64,000 bases of DNA from Cytophagales bacterium (GCA_013298025.1 JAAFJE010000007.1:124001-188000), one strand, 5' to 3'; shown: positions 53,190 through 62,084, numbered from the stretch's first letter. The notes: a model not told the origin generated them from the sequence alone. Numbers and translations are program-made.

Positions 53190-54410
53190 ATGAATTTTCC
53201 AAGATATATCTCCCAACGCATCCAGCATACCAAGTCGAATACCTTTTCCGCTACTGTCACCAAAATTGGCGTAGGAAGCATTGCGGTTGGGCTTATGGTG
53301 ATGATTGTTTCTTTTGGGGTGTTGTTTGGTTTTAAAGATGCCATCCGACAAAAATTGTTTAGCATCATGCCTCATATAAAAGTGACCAAGTTTTCGGCAA
53401 ACGAATCGTTTGAAGAATACCCCATCACCAAGCAAACCACACTTTTTAAGCAATATCATACCATACCGGCCATCGACCACCTACAGGTGTCGGCCCATAA
53501 AGCGGGTATTCTCAAAACACGGGAAGATATGCTTGGGGTCATTATGCGAGGCGTTGACAAAGATTTTGATGTAGCACATTTTCAGTCGGCTATGCTCGAA
53601 GGGCGAAGCATCCGTTTCAGCGATTCTACCTACAGCAAAGAAATCATGATTAGTAAAGTGATAGCCAAAAAATTACAGCTAGGGATTGGCGACAATACCA
53701 TTATGTATTTTCTCAATGCCCCCGACCGCCCTCGTAAATTGGAAGTCGTAGGGATTTATGAAACAGGCTTAGAAGAATTGGATAAAAACCTCATTCTGGG
53801 CGATTTGTCCTTGGTGCAGCGTATCAATGGCTGGGGCGCCGATTCGGTGGGAAATTATGAAATTTACCTCAAAAACTTTGAGCAAATCGACGCAGCGACC
53901 AAAGCCGTACAAGAAAAATTACAGCCCGACATGAAGCTCGAAAAAGTAACTGATAAATTCATGGGACTTTTTGATTGGCTCGGAATGCTCGACCGAAACA
54001 TGGTGATTTTCTTGTTCCTCATCTTGTTCGTAGCCTGCTTCAATATGATTTCTATTCTGCTCGTTTTGATGATGGAACGCACCCCAATGATTGGGCTTTT
54101 CAAGGCACTTGGTAGCTCGAACTGGCAAATCCGAAAAATCTTTTTATGGAGTGGTTTCTCTATGATTTTCAGAGGCTTACTTTATGGCAATTGCTTGGGT
54201 ATTGGGGTTTGTTTGATACAAAAATACTACCACCTTATTCCCCTCGACCCCGTGAATTATTACATGAATACCGTGCCTATTACGATGAACTGGACGGTCA
54301 TTTTATTACTCAATTTGGCTACTATTTCACTGGTTATCCTCGTGCTGATTATTCCAACGTTTGTCATCACTCGCATTCAACCTGTAAAAGCAATTGTTTT
54401 TAAAAAATAG
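53190..54410 (+). CDS. FtsX/LolC-E-like ABC transporter permease
   Basis: A 406-residue inner-membrane protein with the MacB/LolE topology. Helix 1 is at about residues 26-50 ('VGSIAVGLMVMIVSFGVLFG'). A large periplasmic domain (about 55-270) follows, then three helices at about 280-305 ('MVIFLFLILFVACFNMISIL'), 325-350 and 375-400. The cytosolic 'MMERTPMIGLFKALGSSNWQ' is the coupling region for an ATPase of the LolD class. In Bacteroidota such permeases act in lipoprotein release from the inner membrane. No ATPase gene adjoins it, so the partner is elsewhere. It is convergent with the pirin-like gene. Confidence 0.9.
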   Translation: MNFPRYISQRIQHTKSNTFSATVTKIGVGSIAVGLMVMIVSFGVLFGFKDAIRQKLFSIMPHIKVTKFSANESFEEYPITKQTTLFKQYHTIPAIDHLQVSAHKAGILKTREDMLGVIMRGVDKDFDVAHFQSAMLEGRSIRFSDSTYSKEIMISKVIAKKLQLGIGDNTIMYFLNAPDRPRKLEVVGIYETGLEELDKNLILGDLSLVQRINGWGADSVGNYEIYLKNFEQIDAATKAVQEKLQPDMKLEKVTDKFMGLFDWLGMLDRNMVIFLFLILFVACFNMISILLVLMMERTPMIGLFKALGSSNWQIRKIFLWSGFSMIFRGLLYGNCLGIGVCLIQKYYHLIPLDPVNYYMNTVPITMNWTVILLLNLATISLVILVLIIPTFVITRIQPVKAIVFKK

Positions 54411-54503
54411 AGATTATTTGTAAAAGGCAAAATTATTAATTAGCATTTTGATTTTCAGTGATTTATTTCAATAAATCAATCCTATGCTACGCACCATTTA
54501 TCT

Positions 54504-55145
54504 TTAACAATCTATCAATAAAACCATGGCATCTTGCGAAAGTGCCTCAAATTCTACCGCTTCCAAATCCCATAAATACAGGGCATCTTGGGCATGAAGA
54601 AGACGGTTTTGTACTTCAAAAACACCTTGTAATACATATACCCACACTTGTTTGTTGGTTTCTTGCAATTGGTAAGTGTCTTCGGCACGTCCTTGGTATT
54701 GTCCTATCCATACCTTAGCTTGTGTATGCAAGGCGATAAGTTGATTTTTTTGTGTCGAAAAATCAAGATTTTGTATCGTTCTCTTATGGTCGGAACAGCC
54801 CTCACCAATCAGTACATAACACTGAATGGCCTCTTCGGTATAGGCATTATGCAAACGTATCAACTGCTCGGCAGTACAGCCTTGTTGCCATACGTGGTCT
54901 TCTTCGACAGGATATTTTTCACCCGATATTTCCACAACCACATCGCCAATAAAAGGTAGTATCCACAAGGTACTATTGGCCGTTACCGAAAACTGCCAAT
55001 CGCTTTGTGGGTCTAGCACAAGGCGTTCAAATTGCCACGTGGCATCGGCTGTTGGGGGCATTATGTGCGTTACCTGTGTTTGTTTATACAAAGTTACAGG
55101 TTGTTTTTCTTCGAGCAGGATAATTCCAGTGGTTTGCGTCAACAT
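54504..55145 (-). CDS. Cupin-fold protein, pirin-like
   Basis: The ATG at 55145 ('MLTQTTGIILLEEKQPVTLY') is chosen because the preceding 43 codons overlap the neighbouring gene and look non-coding, giving 213 residues. The sequence forms two beta-rich cupin-like halves: 'TLWILPFIGDVVVEISGEKY' in the first, and 'VWVYVLQGVFEVQNRLLHAQ' with 'DALYLWDLEAVEFEALSQDA' in the second. This resembles pirin-type bicupins, though the metal-ligand histidines of classical pirins are not obvious. It begins inside the end of the upstream gene (7-bp overlap, 55139-55145), which indicates translational coupling. Confidence 0.62.
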   Translation of the reverse strand: MLTQTTGIILLEEKQPVTLYKQTQVTHIMPPTADATWQFERLVLDPQSDWQFSVTANSTLWILPFIGDVVVEISGEKYPVEEDHVWQQGCTAEQLIRLHNAYTEEAIQCYVLIGEGCSDHKRTIQNLDFSTQKNQLIALHTQAKVWIGQYQGRAEDTYQLQETNKQVWVYVLQGVFEVQNRLLHAQDALYLWDLEAVEFEALSQDAMVLLIDC

Positions 55146-55648
55146 AGTGTTACAGGTTGAAATGAAGTAATACTCAAGTAGGGTTGTAAAGCGATTAATT
55201 CTGTAGCATACATACCTGCTTCGTTGGCAGGTTCGTAGCTCAACAACAAGCGGTCTTGTAGGGTATCTAGCCAAAAGAGTGGTTTGCTATAAAAATAAAT
55301 CGCTACTTTATGGGCTTGTTTGTTGCTTACATGGGAATGAACAATTTCAAAACTAAACTTTTCAAAAGACAGCCCCAACTTCCCAAAAGCATTCGATATA
55401 TCTGGCATAATGCCTTGTAACTGCTGGATATAACCAATAGCCGCCGTGCTTACCAAGGCATGAAGCTTTTCAGCCTGTGGATTATGGGTAAGTATTTCTT
55501 GAAAAGTTTGAAATTGCTTTTGCTGGTTGTAATACTGAGCCTGCATAAAAAACTCCATGTAGGTATCTTCAAAAACGTATTTGTCCCACGCTTTTGTAGC
55601 ACTGGCATCAATGAGCTTACGATAACAAAGAATGATTTGCCCTTTCAT
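55139..55648 (-). CDS. Conserved-looking cytosolic protein of unknown function
   Basis: The ATG at 55648 ('MKGQIILCYRKLIDASATKA') is preferred over a TTG at 55735 that lies within a terminator hairpin, giving 169 residues. There is no signal peptide or membrane helix. Helical segments dominate ('FFMQAQYYNQQKQFQTFQEI'), followed by a beta-rich C-terminus ('HKVAIYFYSKPLFWLDTLQD'). No family is recognised. Its last codons overlap the start of the pirin-like gene, so the two proteins are probably made together and may act as a pair. Confidence 0.65.
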   Translation of the reverse strand: MKGQIILCYRKLIDASATKAWDKYVFEDTYMEFFMQAQYYNQQKQFQTFQEILTHNPQAEKLHALVSTAAIGYIQQLQGIMPDISNAFGKLGLSFEKFSFEIVHSHVSNKQAHKVAIYFYSKPLFWLDTLQDRLLLSYEPANEAGMYATELIALQPYLSITSFQPVTLC

Positions 55649-55690
55649 AGCAAAGGAGATTTTTGGTAAAAACTTGATTTCGGAGATTGT

Positions 55691-55732
55691 ATTCTTGATG
55701 TCGGATGCTGGCAAACAACCGACATCAAGAAT
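55691..55732 (-). terminator. Terminator of the intradiol dioxygenase gene
   Basis: A perfect 14-bp inverted repeat, 'ATTCTTGATGTCGG' (55691-55704) with 55719-55732, lies 11 bp after the dioxygenase stop on the minus strand. Confidence 0.75.
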
Positions 55733-55743
55733 CAACCGAGCTA

Positions 55744-56463
55744 TTAGGCCGAAACTACAATGTTATGTTTTAAAACAAAGCCGTCGGTTGTGCTACCTGT
55801 CACCGTTGACATTTCGTAGGTTACGCCATCGCCAAATACGTTGTCGGCGGCATTTGTGGTATCGGGTTGGCCATGACTGGCATAAACACCTTGGGCATAT
55901 ACCACTTTAGAAACATCTTCAGGAAAAGCGATTTGTGTTACCAACAACGATGCTCCTGTACTGCTGTACACGTGTACGTGGATGTGTGGGGCTCTACTCG
56001 AATACCAACCTGGGTAAATACTCGTAAAAGTCACTAAGCCCGTACTATCGGTTACTTGTCGGCCTCTCAAAAAGTGTACACTGGTATAATTGGTTGCTTG
56101 CATAGACGTACCACCATATTCAGAATACTCGCCTTTGGCATCGCAATGCCATATATCAACAATGGCATTTGCCAAACCTGCACAACTGGCATTTTTGTTT
56201 TGAATCGTAATCTTAATCGTCAATAATGTACCCGTGCGGTCTGAACGAATATCAGACGTTACCAATGACGAAGGCGTTTTGGTTGGAAATGGGCCTTCGG
56301 TTTCGGCTGGCGTACTGGTGCAACTGGTATTGGTTGTGCCTCCCGTCACTGTACCCGTGGTGGTAGTCGTTGTAGGAGAAACATCTTCTGTTTTACAAGC
56401 AGCTACTGCTTTGGCTGTAAGTAAACCTAATCCTGCTCTTTTTAAAAAATCAATTCTTTTCAT
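55744..56463 (-). CDS. Exported intradiol ring-cleavage dioxygenase-like protein
   Basis: A 239-residue protein beginning 'MKRIDFLKRAGLGLLTAKAV', a Tat-like or lipoprotein signal with Cys23 ('AVAACK'), followed by a Thr-rich linker (residues 29-45). The dioxygenase domain carries 'TPAETEGPFP', 'AIVDIWHCDAKGEYSEYGG', and 'FTSIYPGWYSSRAPHIHVHV', with the iron(III) ligands expected at the Tyr residues and the two His of 'HIHVHV'. This is the protocatechuate 3,4-dioxygenase beta-type fold. Exported relatives occur widely in Bacteroidota, and their substrates (aromatics or lignin-derived compounds) are poorly known. It is a single-gene unit with its own terminator. Confidence 0.9.
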   Translation of the reverse strand: MKRIDFLKRAGLGLLTAKAVAACKTEDVSPTTTTTTGTVTGGTTNTSCTSTPAETEGPFPTKTPSSLVTSDIRSDRTGTLLTIKITIQNKNASCAGLANAIVDIWHCDAKGEYSEYGGTSMQATNYTSVHFLRGRQVTDSTGLVTFTSIYPGWYSSRAPHIHVHVYSSTGASLLVTQIAFPEDVSKVVYAQGVYASHGQPDTTNAADNVFGDGVTYEMSTVTGSTTDGFVLKHNIVVSA

Positions 56464-56616
56464 GGTTGGAGACTTTTTTATGGTTGCTAATACCTCAACT
56501 TAATATTTTTGAAAGTTTATATAAGCATGACGACTTCCTGTTCTTTTCCGTTACGAAACGATAAAAAGTTGAGGTGAAAACCATAAATGTGTCGGTAAAT
56601 AAGCCATGTAAAATGA

Positions 56617-57324
56617 TTACGTAAAATACGCTAGTACTTCTTTTTCATACCTTTGTCCGATGGGTACTTCTAAATTTTCTAAGGCCAACAAACGGTTGCG
56701 TACCGATTGTACCTTTGCCAATGCCACAATATACGATTTATGCACCCGCATAAATTGGTTGGGGGGCAATTTCTCGGCAAGGGCTTTCATGGTCATACGG
56801 GCTACCAAGGGCTTTTGGTCTTGCAGGTATATTTTGAGGTAATCGTCGGAAGCTTCGATAAACAAAATGTCTTTGTACGGGATTTTATGTAGCGTATAAT
56901 CTGCCCTGATGTGCAAATAGGCCTCTGCTGTTTGAAACGAAATGGCTTTGCTTTGTTTTAAAATAAACGCCTTCTGACAAGCCTGTCTAAATCTTTGCAA
57001 ATCAATAGGTTTAAGCAAATAGTCAACCGCTTGCAGGTGGAAGCCTTCTATGGCAAATTCGCTGAAAGCAGTTGTAAAAATCACTAAAGGTTGAGGAATA
57101 CCTTCGGCGGCGAGCGATTGATAAAAATCAATACCCGACACCGTGGGCATATTAATGTCTAAAAAAAGTAAATCTACGGTATGGGTTTGTAAGTAATTTT
57201 TTACTTCCGAAGGACTAGTAAAGGTTTTTTCCAAGATAACTCCCTCTGTTTTAGCACAAAGGTTGTGCAAAATCCGCAACGCAGGTGGTTCGTCATCCAG
57301 GGCTATAGCGCTGAGTTGTATCAT
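56617..57324 (-). CDS. LytTR-family response regulator
   Basis: A 235-residue regulator with a receiver domain (about 1-115: 'IALDDEPPAL', phospho-acceptor Asp in 'LLFLDINMPTVSG', switch Thr in 'FTTAF', Lys in 'YLLKPI') and a C-terminal LytTR DNA-binding domain (about 135-235: 'ILFIEASDDYLKIYLQDQKP', 'FMRVHKSYIVALAKVQSVR'). It pairs with the histidine kinase whose gene overlaps its 5' end by 32 bp. Such pairs often control neighbouring membrane or transport genes, and the target here is unknown. Confidence 0.95.
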   Translation of the reverse strand: MIQLSAIALDDEPPALRILHNLCAKTEGVILEKTFTSPSEVKNYLQTHTVDLLFLDINMPTVSGIDFYQSLAAEGIPQPLVIFTTAFSEFAIEGFHLQAVDYLLKPIDLQRFRQACQKAFILKQSKAISFQTAEAYLHIRADYTLHKIPYKDILFIEASDDYLKIYLQDQKPLVARMTMKALAEKLPPNQFMRVHKSYIVALAKVQSVRNRLLALENLEVPIGQRYEKEVLAYFT

Positions 57325-58399
57325 TGTAAGAGAGGTTAAGTTGTAATGTTACTGTAAAAAAATCTGTTTGCTGAATGCTTAATGTATGCTTTTGTGGATA
57401 AAGCAATGCTAATCGCTGTTGGGTGTTCGATAAGCCCAATCCATTTTTTTCATACTTGTGTGGGGTATATGGCTGTATGCGATTTTGTACAAACAACCGC
57501 AATGTTTCATCGCTTTGTACTACTATTTGAATCTGAATAGGTGAAGCTTGTTCGGGATTTACACCGTATTTAAAAGCATTTTCAATAAAAGGAATCAACA
57601 ACATCGGGGCAATTTGTTGCCAAGGTTTGACACCTTCTACCGAAAAGCTTACTTGTACGGTATTGTCGAATCGCAGCTTTTGTAAAGCAATATAGTTTTC
57701 AATATAAGCAATTTCTTGGACTAAATCTACTTGCGACTGGGTCGTGTGAGCCATAATATACCGCATCATACTCGACAATTTCGTTACGGCATCGCTGGCA
57801 ACCAATGCCCCTTCTTCTAGGGTAAGAGCATAAATGCTATTGAGCGAGTTGAACAAAAAATGGGGATTAATTTGTGCTTTTAAAAAACGCAATTCGGCAT
57901 CTATTTTATCCTGAAACAAGGCTTGTTCGTATTGTTTACTCCGAAAATGGGTAGTAAATAATATGCCCAACAAATACAATATGAGCGATTTAGCCAAGTC
58001 GAACTTTCCCATTACATCATGAAAACCACCTGGTGGTGGAGGCGGTGGTCCATTTTTCCAGCCTTGTAAATGCGGAGGTAATCCTCCTTCTGGAGGGTCG
58101 TGTAAGTGTGGCCAATCAACATGGTTGGCTACCCAATACAGCACAACAAAATTACTGAGCAAAACCACGCCAAACCAAGCGTATTGTGCCGTAAGATACA
58201 ACCGTGGCGTAAAAATATAATAGTTGGCATAAAAAGCCAGCAACATCAATCCATACAACAGTAAGTTGCTCAATTCATGCGGGTTGTGCACGAGGTTGTC
58301 CCAATCCCATAAATTTTCGGGCGTAAACACATAAATCAGCCCGATGTAGGCCAAACAAGGCACTATATGCCGAAGCGAAGATGATAACTGTGCTTTCAT
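57293..58399 (-). CDS. LytS-type sensor histidine kinase with Pro/His-rich extracytoplasmic loop
   Basis: The start is taken at ATG 58399 ('MKAQLSSSLRHIVPCLAYIG', 368 residues), although an in-frame ATG at 58423 is possible. Four membrane helices occupy about residues 12-160. Between the third and fourth lies a loop rich in His, Pro and Gly ('HVDWPHLHDPPEGGLPPHL' and 'GPPPPPPGGFHDVMG'), unusual and possibly a metal-binding sensor. The His_kinase box is 'LKAQINPHFLFNSLNS' (His180), followed by a HATPase domain ('IPFIENAFKYGVN', 'GLGLSNTQQRLALLY'). Its 3' end overlaps the LytTR regulator by 32 bp, so they are translated from one mRNA. Confidence 0.94.
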   Translation of the reverse strand: MKAQLSSSLRHIVPCLAYIGLIYVFTPENLWDWDNLVHNPHELSNLLLYGLMLLAFYANYYIFTPRLYLTAQYAWFGVVLLSNFVVLYWVANHVDWPHLHDPPEGGLPPHLQGWKNGPPPPPPGGFHDVMGKFDLAKSLILYLLGILFTTHFRSKQYEQALFQDKIDAELRFLKAQINPHFLFNSLNSIYALTLEEGALVASDAVTKLSSMMRYIMAHTTQSQVDLVQEIAYIENYIALQKLRFDNTVQVSFSVEGVKPWQQIAPMLLIPFIENAFKYGVNPEQASPIQIQIVVQSDETLRLFVQNRIQPYTPHKYEKNGLGLSNTQQRLALLYPQKHTLSIQQTDFFTVTLQLNLSYNDTTQRYSPG

Positions 58400-58431
58400 G
58401 ATACAAACATAAGATTTTGTCATGAAACAAA

Positions 58432-58463
58432 AATCCCAAGCGACTATATATTCGCTTGGGATT
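58432..58463 (-). terminator. Terminator-like hairpin just upstream of the kinase gene
   Basis: 'AATCCCAAGCG' (58432-58442) pairs with 58453-58463 around a 10-nt loop. On the minus strand a 'TTTTTGTTT' tract follows, and the kinase ATG lies 33 bp further on. It either ends a long transcript from corA or acts as an attenuator of the kinase operon. Confidence 0.7.
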
Positions 58464-59049
58464 AAAACTCTTACTTAACAAGCAAGAGAGTGGAATTCCA
58501 CTTTTTTCACCTTAACTAAATTAGACCATCAGTAGCCATCTATGTAGATGGATACAAAATATTTATATCAATACGGATGCCCGTTTGAGTGCCATTAAGA
58601 AAAATACATAAGATTAACGATAGCCATACAATATTTGTATGTACTTATACAATTAAGCGATTAGGAGTTTGTTGAAGATTTAGTTTTGGTTGTGCCTACA
58701 AAACCCAAAAGTGAAGTAGCAAATGAGTTTATATCGGTTTCAAACTATTTACATTGATAACGTTATTTTTGAAAGTGTATTGTTGTTTGTGTAAAGTTTA
58801 CTAATTATTTTTATTATAAAGCAACTTTTGCCATAAACATACTCACTTTTTATAGCGTTCTATGTATAATCAGTACAAAAATACGTTTTTTTCTATATTT
58901 AACCAATATTGATTGATTGTTTTTCCGAATAATTGTTCAGAAATTCTGCACAACACTTCTTTTTTCAACATTTCGTTGCAAATGTAGGAGAATTATTTCA
59001 GGTAAATATTAATAAATTATTAGAATATAATTAAGAACCCTACAATACC
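58464..59049. other. 586-bp intergenic region between corA and the kinase
   Basis: No complete gene is visible. A palindrome 'AGTGGAATTCCACT' followed by a T-run lies at 58489-58508, and 'CCATCTA'/'TAGATGG' forms a small hairpin near 58537-58552. A short open stretch near 58670-58765 reads as 'EFVEDLVLVVPTKPKSEVAN' and ends 'SVSNYLH'. It could be the tail of a lost gene. The rest is AT-rich. Confidence 0.4.
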
Positions 59050-59994
59050 CTATATCCAATTTTTTCTTTTAAAAAACCAAAGTACCGCTACCGACGACGT
59101 AAACATCAACACAATAGCCAGATAAAAACCATAAGGGTGCATGATGGTAGGCATTACTTGGTAGTTCATCCCAAAAATCCCTGCAATGAGGGTTGGGGGT
59201 AAGAAAACGATGGTGACAACCGTGAAAATTTTGATGATTTGGTTTTGTTCCAAATTAATCAAACCTGTGAAGGTATCTTGTAAATATTCGAGTCTTTCAA
59301 AATTAAATGTAGTATATTCTATCAACGAACCAATATCTTTCAACACAATACGCAGGCGTTCTCGGTAGCTGTCAGGAAACAATCGGCTACGCTGAATGCT
59401 CGAAAGCACCCGTTGCTTATCAATGATACTCTCTCTGAGCATCATCGTGTTTTCCTGTAATGTATTGATTTTGAGCAATATTTCTTGCTTTGGCTTCTTT
59501 TCGTTAGAAAGCGATTTACTAATACTGGTGATTTCACGAGAAATATTTTCGAGCAAATCGGCATCGGCTTCGATGCGTGTTTCGAGCAGCAACAAAAATA
59601 CATCTACGCCCGTATCAAACGGCTCGTCATAAACCTTTAGTTTTTTAACGGTATCGGCAAATGTTTTAGAATCGCCATGCCTGTAGGTAAACAAGACATT
59701 GTTTTTTATCAAAAACGAAACGGGGTAGCTATGATAGCCATGCTGGTCGATTTTAGAAAAATTAGAGTTTGCCACCATCATATCGCCTTGTTCAAAAAAG
59801 CGAGCACTGCTTTCAATCTCTACAATTTCTTGGGGCGTTTGAAAACTCACTTGGCATTTGGTTTCAATCCATTCCTCCTCTTCGGCTGTGGCTGATTGTA
59901 AATCAACCCAAATCAAGTTCGGAAGTTGCGCAATGGCTCTTACATCCGTTTCTTTTCTGATTTGTCTTTTCTCTTTATAAAAAATTCTAACCAT
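59050..59994 (-). CDS. corA: CorA-family magnesium/cobalt transporter
   Basis: A 314-residue transporter with a large N-terminal cytosolic domain, a long helix (about 165-260) and two C-terminal membrane helices. The CorA signature 'GIFGMNYQVMP' (GMN) stands at about 280-290 between 'IIKIFTVVTIVFLPPTLIAG' and the last helix 'FYLAIVLMFTSSVAVLWFF'. The C-terminus is basic ('KRKNWI'), as usual. It forms a pentameric channel for Mg2+ or related divalent ions. It is transcribed alone on the minus strand, 232 bp from the divergent SelW-like gene. Confidence 0.95.
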   Translation of the reverse strand: MVRIFYKEKRQIRKETDVRAIAQLPNLIWVDLQSATAEEEEWIETKCQVSFQTPQEIVEIESSARFFEQGDMMVANSNFSKIDQHGYHSYPVSFLIKNNVLFTYRHGDSKTFADTVKKLKVYDEPFDTGVDVFLLLLETRIEADADLLENISREITSISKSLSNEKKPKQEILLKINTLQENTMMLRESIIDKQRVLSSIQRSRLFPDSYRERLRIVLKDIGSLIEYTTFNFERLEYLQDTFTGLINLEQNQIIKIFTVVTIVFLPPTLIAGIFGMNYQVMPTIMHPYGFYLAIVLMFTSSVAVLWFFKRKNWI

Positions 59995-60225
59995 CGCAAT
60001 ATCTTATATTTTGCCCCTTTTTATCGTACAAAGGAACAGCCTTACACCTTTAGCCCGTCTGAAAATTAAAAAACAAGTTTGAGTATTACAAATAAACAGC
60101 CCATAATTGACCAACTAAAGGCAATATACCTCATTAAATTTTATTTTTACCCAGCGTATTTACTTGCATCTTCGCTTTGTGCTTCCGTATTTTGGACTTT
60201 ATTTACTTTTTTCTGCCATCGAAGT

Positions 60226-60519
60226 ATGTCTTCCAAACCTAAAATTACCATCGAGTATTGTCCCAAATGCCATTGGCTCTTGCGTGCCGCTTGGATGGCC
60301 CAAGAATTGCTCAGTACGTTTACCGAAGAACTGGGCGAAGTAAGCCTCAAACCATCTGAGGTAGCTGGTCGTTTTCAGGTGAGCATTGCCGACGAAGTGA
60401 TTTTCGACCGAAAACGTGCTGGTAGATTTCCAGAAGCCAAGGAACTCAAACAATTGATTAGAGATGTCGTGTGTCCTGACAAGCATTTGGGGCATTCCGA
60501 CAAGCAACAAGCATCTTAA
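60226..60519 (+). CDS. SelT/SelW/SelH-type thioredoxin-like protein (Rdx family)
   Basis: The ATG at 60226 ('MSSKPKITIEYCPKCHWLLR') gives the normal 97-residue length; the longer frame from a TTG at 60079 adds an unrelated leader. The redox motif is CxxC ('CPKC', Cys12 and Cys15), where selenoprotein relatives have CxxU. Further Rdx-type marks are 'AQELLSTFTEELGEVSLKPS', 'GRFQVSIADEVIFDRK' and 'GRFPEAKELKQLIRDVV'. It probably acts in thiol redox or metal handling in the cytosol. It lies 14 bp before the YjiK-like gene, so both may be one unit. Confidence 0.9.
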   Translation: MSSKPKITIEYCPKCHWLLRAAWMAQELLSTFTEELGEVSLKPSEVAGRFQVSIADEVIFDRKRAGRFPEAKELKQLIRDVVCPDKHLGHSDKQQAS

Positions 60520-60533
60520 CCCCTCATTTCTTT

Positions 60534-61370
60534 ATGAAAAACCTAAGTTTATACCTTTTAGCCTGCATCGGCTTACTGGCAAGCTGTTCGCCTAAAAACA
60601 AAAAAGAAAACGACCAAGCAAGCACTCAAGCAGCCCTTCCCTACGATTTGAGCCAGCCTACCGAAAAATACAAAATGCCTCATCATTTAGAGGAAATTTC
60701 GGGCTTATCGTATTATAAAGGCAAGCAATTGGCGTGCATCAACGACGAAAAAGGCGTGGTGTATTTCTACGATTACCAACAAAAAAACGTAGCCAATGAA
60801 GTGAAATTTGGCAAAACTGGCGACTATGAAGGCGTAGAAGTAGTAGGAGATGAAATATTCGTTTTGCAAAGCAATGGCATTATCAATACTTTTAAAATCG
60901 AAGAACCCTACGAACGCAAAATAGATTGTAGTTCGCCCGACGTAAAAGAATACGAAGGCTTGAGCTACGACCCCCAACGTCAAATGCTCCTACTGGCAGC
61001 CAAACAACGCATCAAAGACCGTGACGACGTAAAAATGATTTATGGCTACAGCCTGCCCAACAAAAGCCTTTTCAAATACATGGGCATTCCAGAATCGCAG
61101 GTAGCCGACGAGTCGGGCAACAAAGTTTTTATGCCTTCGGGCATTGCCGTCAATCCCGAAAACCGAGATGTATATATTTTGGCAGCCCAAGGACATAAAC
61201 TATTGGTAGTTGCCAAAGGAGGCATCAAAAAAGCCCTCATCAAGCTCGACCCAAGCATTTTTAAGCAACCCGAAGGCATTTGTTTTGCTCCTGATGGTAC
61301 GCTATTTATTGCCTCCGAAGGCGACGGCAAAGCAGGCTATATCTTACGTTTTCAGAAGAAGAGCGAGTAA
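60534..61370 (+). CDS. SdiA-regulated/YjiK-like lipoprotein
   Basis: A 278-residue lipoprotein with lipobox 'IGLLASC' (Cys18) and a charged linker. The remainder is a beta-propeller-like fold of the SdiA-regulated (YjiK) family: 'EISGLSYYKGKQLACINDEK', 'KTGDYEGVEVVGDEIFVLQS', 'EYEGLSYDPQRQMLLLAAKQ', 'PSGIAVNPENRDVYILAAQG' and 'EGICFAPDGTLFIASEGDGK'. Similar proteins bind phosphate esters or act as phytase-like enzymes, but the activity here is unproven. It follows the SelW-like gene closely on the same strand. Confidence 0.85.
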   Translation: MKNLSLYLLACIGLLASCSPKNKKENDQASTQAALPYDLSQPTEKYKMPHHLEEISGLSYYKGKQLACINDEKGVVYFYDYQQKNVANEVKFGKTGDYEGVEVVGDEIFVLQSNGIINTFKIEEPYERKIDCSSPDVKEYEGLSYDPQRQMLLLAAKQRIKDRDDVKMIYGYSLPNKSLFKYMGIPESQVADESGNKVFMPSGIAVNPENRDVYILAAQGHKLLVVAKGGIKKALIKLDPSIFKQPEGICFAPDGTLFIASEGDGKAGYILRFQKKSE

Positions 61371-61490
61371 TTACGGTCGTTGGGGGAAAAAATAAAGAAG
61401 AAGCTCTATTTTTTATCCACCTTCACAAGGTTTTTTCGTTTTTATACAAAAAAATCTCTTACAAATTCTATTCACAAACCTTTTTATAAG

Positions 61491-62009
61491 ATGAAACAGT
61501 TACTTTTTTTAGTCCTTTTCTGTGTGGTATCTGTTGTGGCAAACGCACAACACCAAGCCGAAGACAAATCGAAACGCCCTTCGCCTCCTGCCGTGGCCAC
61601 AGCTACTATCAATGGAACTACCCTTACCATCAACTACAGCCAACCAGCCGTAAAAGGACGTAACGTATGGGCTGGCGACTTAGCTCCTTATGGCAAAGTA
61701 TGGCGTACTGGTGCCAACGAAGCTACAACTTTTGAAGTAAGCAAAGAGGTAAGCGTTGAAGGTAAAACATTGAAAGCAGGCAAATATGCCCTTTTCTCAG
61801 TTCCTGGCGAGAAAGAATGGGTAATCATTTTCAATGCAAAAGCGAATCAATGGGGTGCGTACAACTACAAAGAAGCCGACGACGTGCTACGAGTAACGGT
61901 GCCAGCATCAACAGGCGATTTTACAGAAAGATTTACCATCACCGCCAACAACGACGGTACTGTAAAACTAGCTTGGGATAAAACAGTGGTGGTGTTTAAG
62001 GTGAAGTAA
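61491..62009 (+). CDS. DUF2911 exported protein
   Basis: The ATG at 61491 ('MKQLLFLVLFCVVSVVANAQ') gives an ideal signal peptide, so the earlier 37 codons are not used; the protein has 172 residues. The DUF2911 pattern is clear: 'TINYSQPAVKGRNVWAGDLA', 'PYGKVWRTGANEATTFEVSK', 'LKAGKYALFSVPGEKEW' and 'IIFNAKANQWGAYNYK'. These beta-sandwich proteins are exported in many Bacteroidota, and their function is unknown. It has its own strong terminator at 62085. Confidence 0.92.
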   Translation: MKQLLFLVLFCVVSVVANAQHQAEDKSKRPSPPAVATATINGTTLTINYSQPAVKGRNVWAGDLAPYGKVWRTGANEATTFEVSKEVSVEGKTLKAGKYALFSVPGEKEWVIIFNAKANQWGAYNYKEADDVLRVTVPASTGDFTERFTITANNDGTVKLAWDKTVVVFKVK

Positions 62010-62084
62010 AATATAGCAAAGTTTGCCTACGCATTCATCTTGAGTTAGCCATTTTTACAAAAATTGCCTATTGCTTTTGCTTAG

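Noticed and set aside
53069-53480. Two minus-strand frames overlapping the start of the FtsX/LolE permease gene
   Set aside because: They lie opposite a clear permease frame and show no motif or signal, so they are shadows of the real gene.
58670-58765. Short open stretch reading EFVEDLVLVVPTKPKSEVAN in the corA-kinase gap
   Set aside because: It lacks a start codon and is bounded by a stop on the left, and no family was recognised. It may be a gene tail left by deletion, but could be chance.
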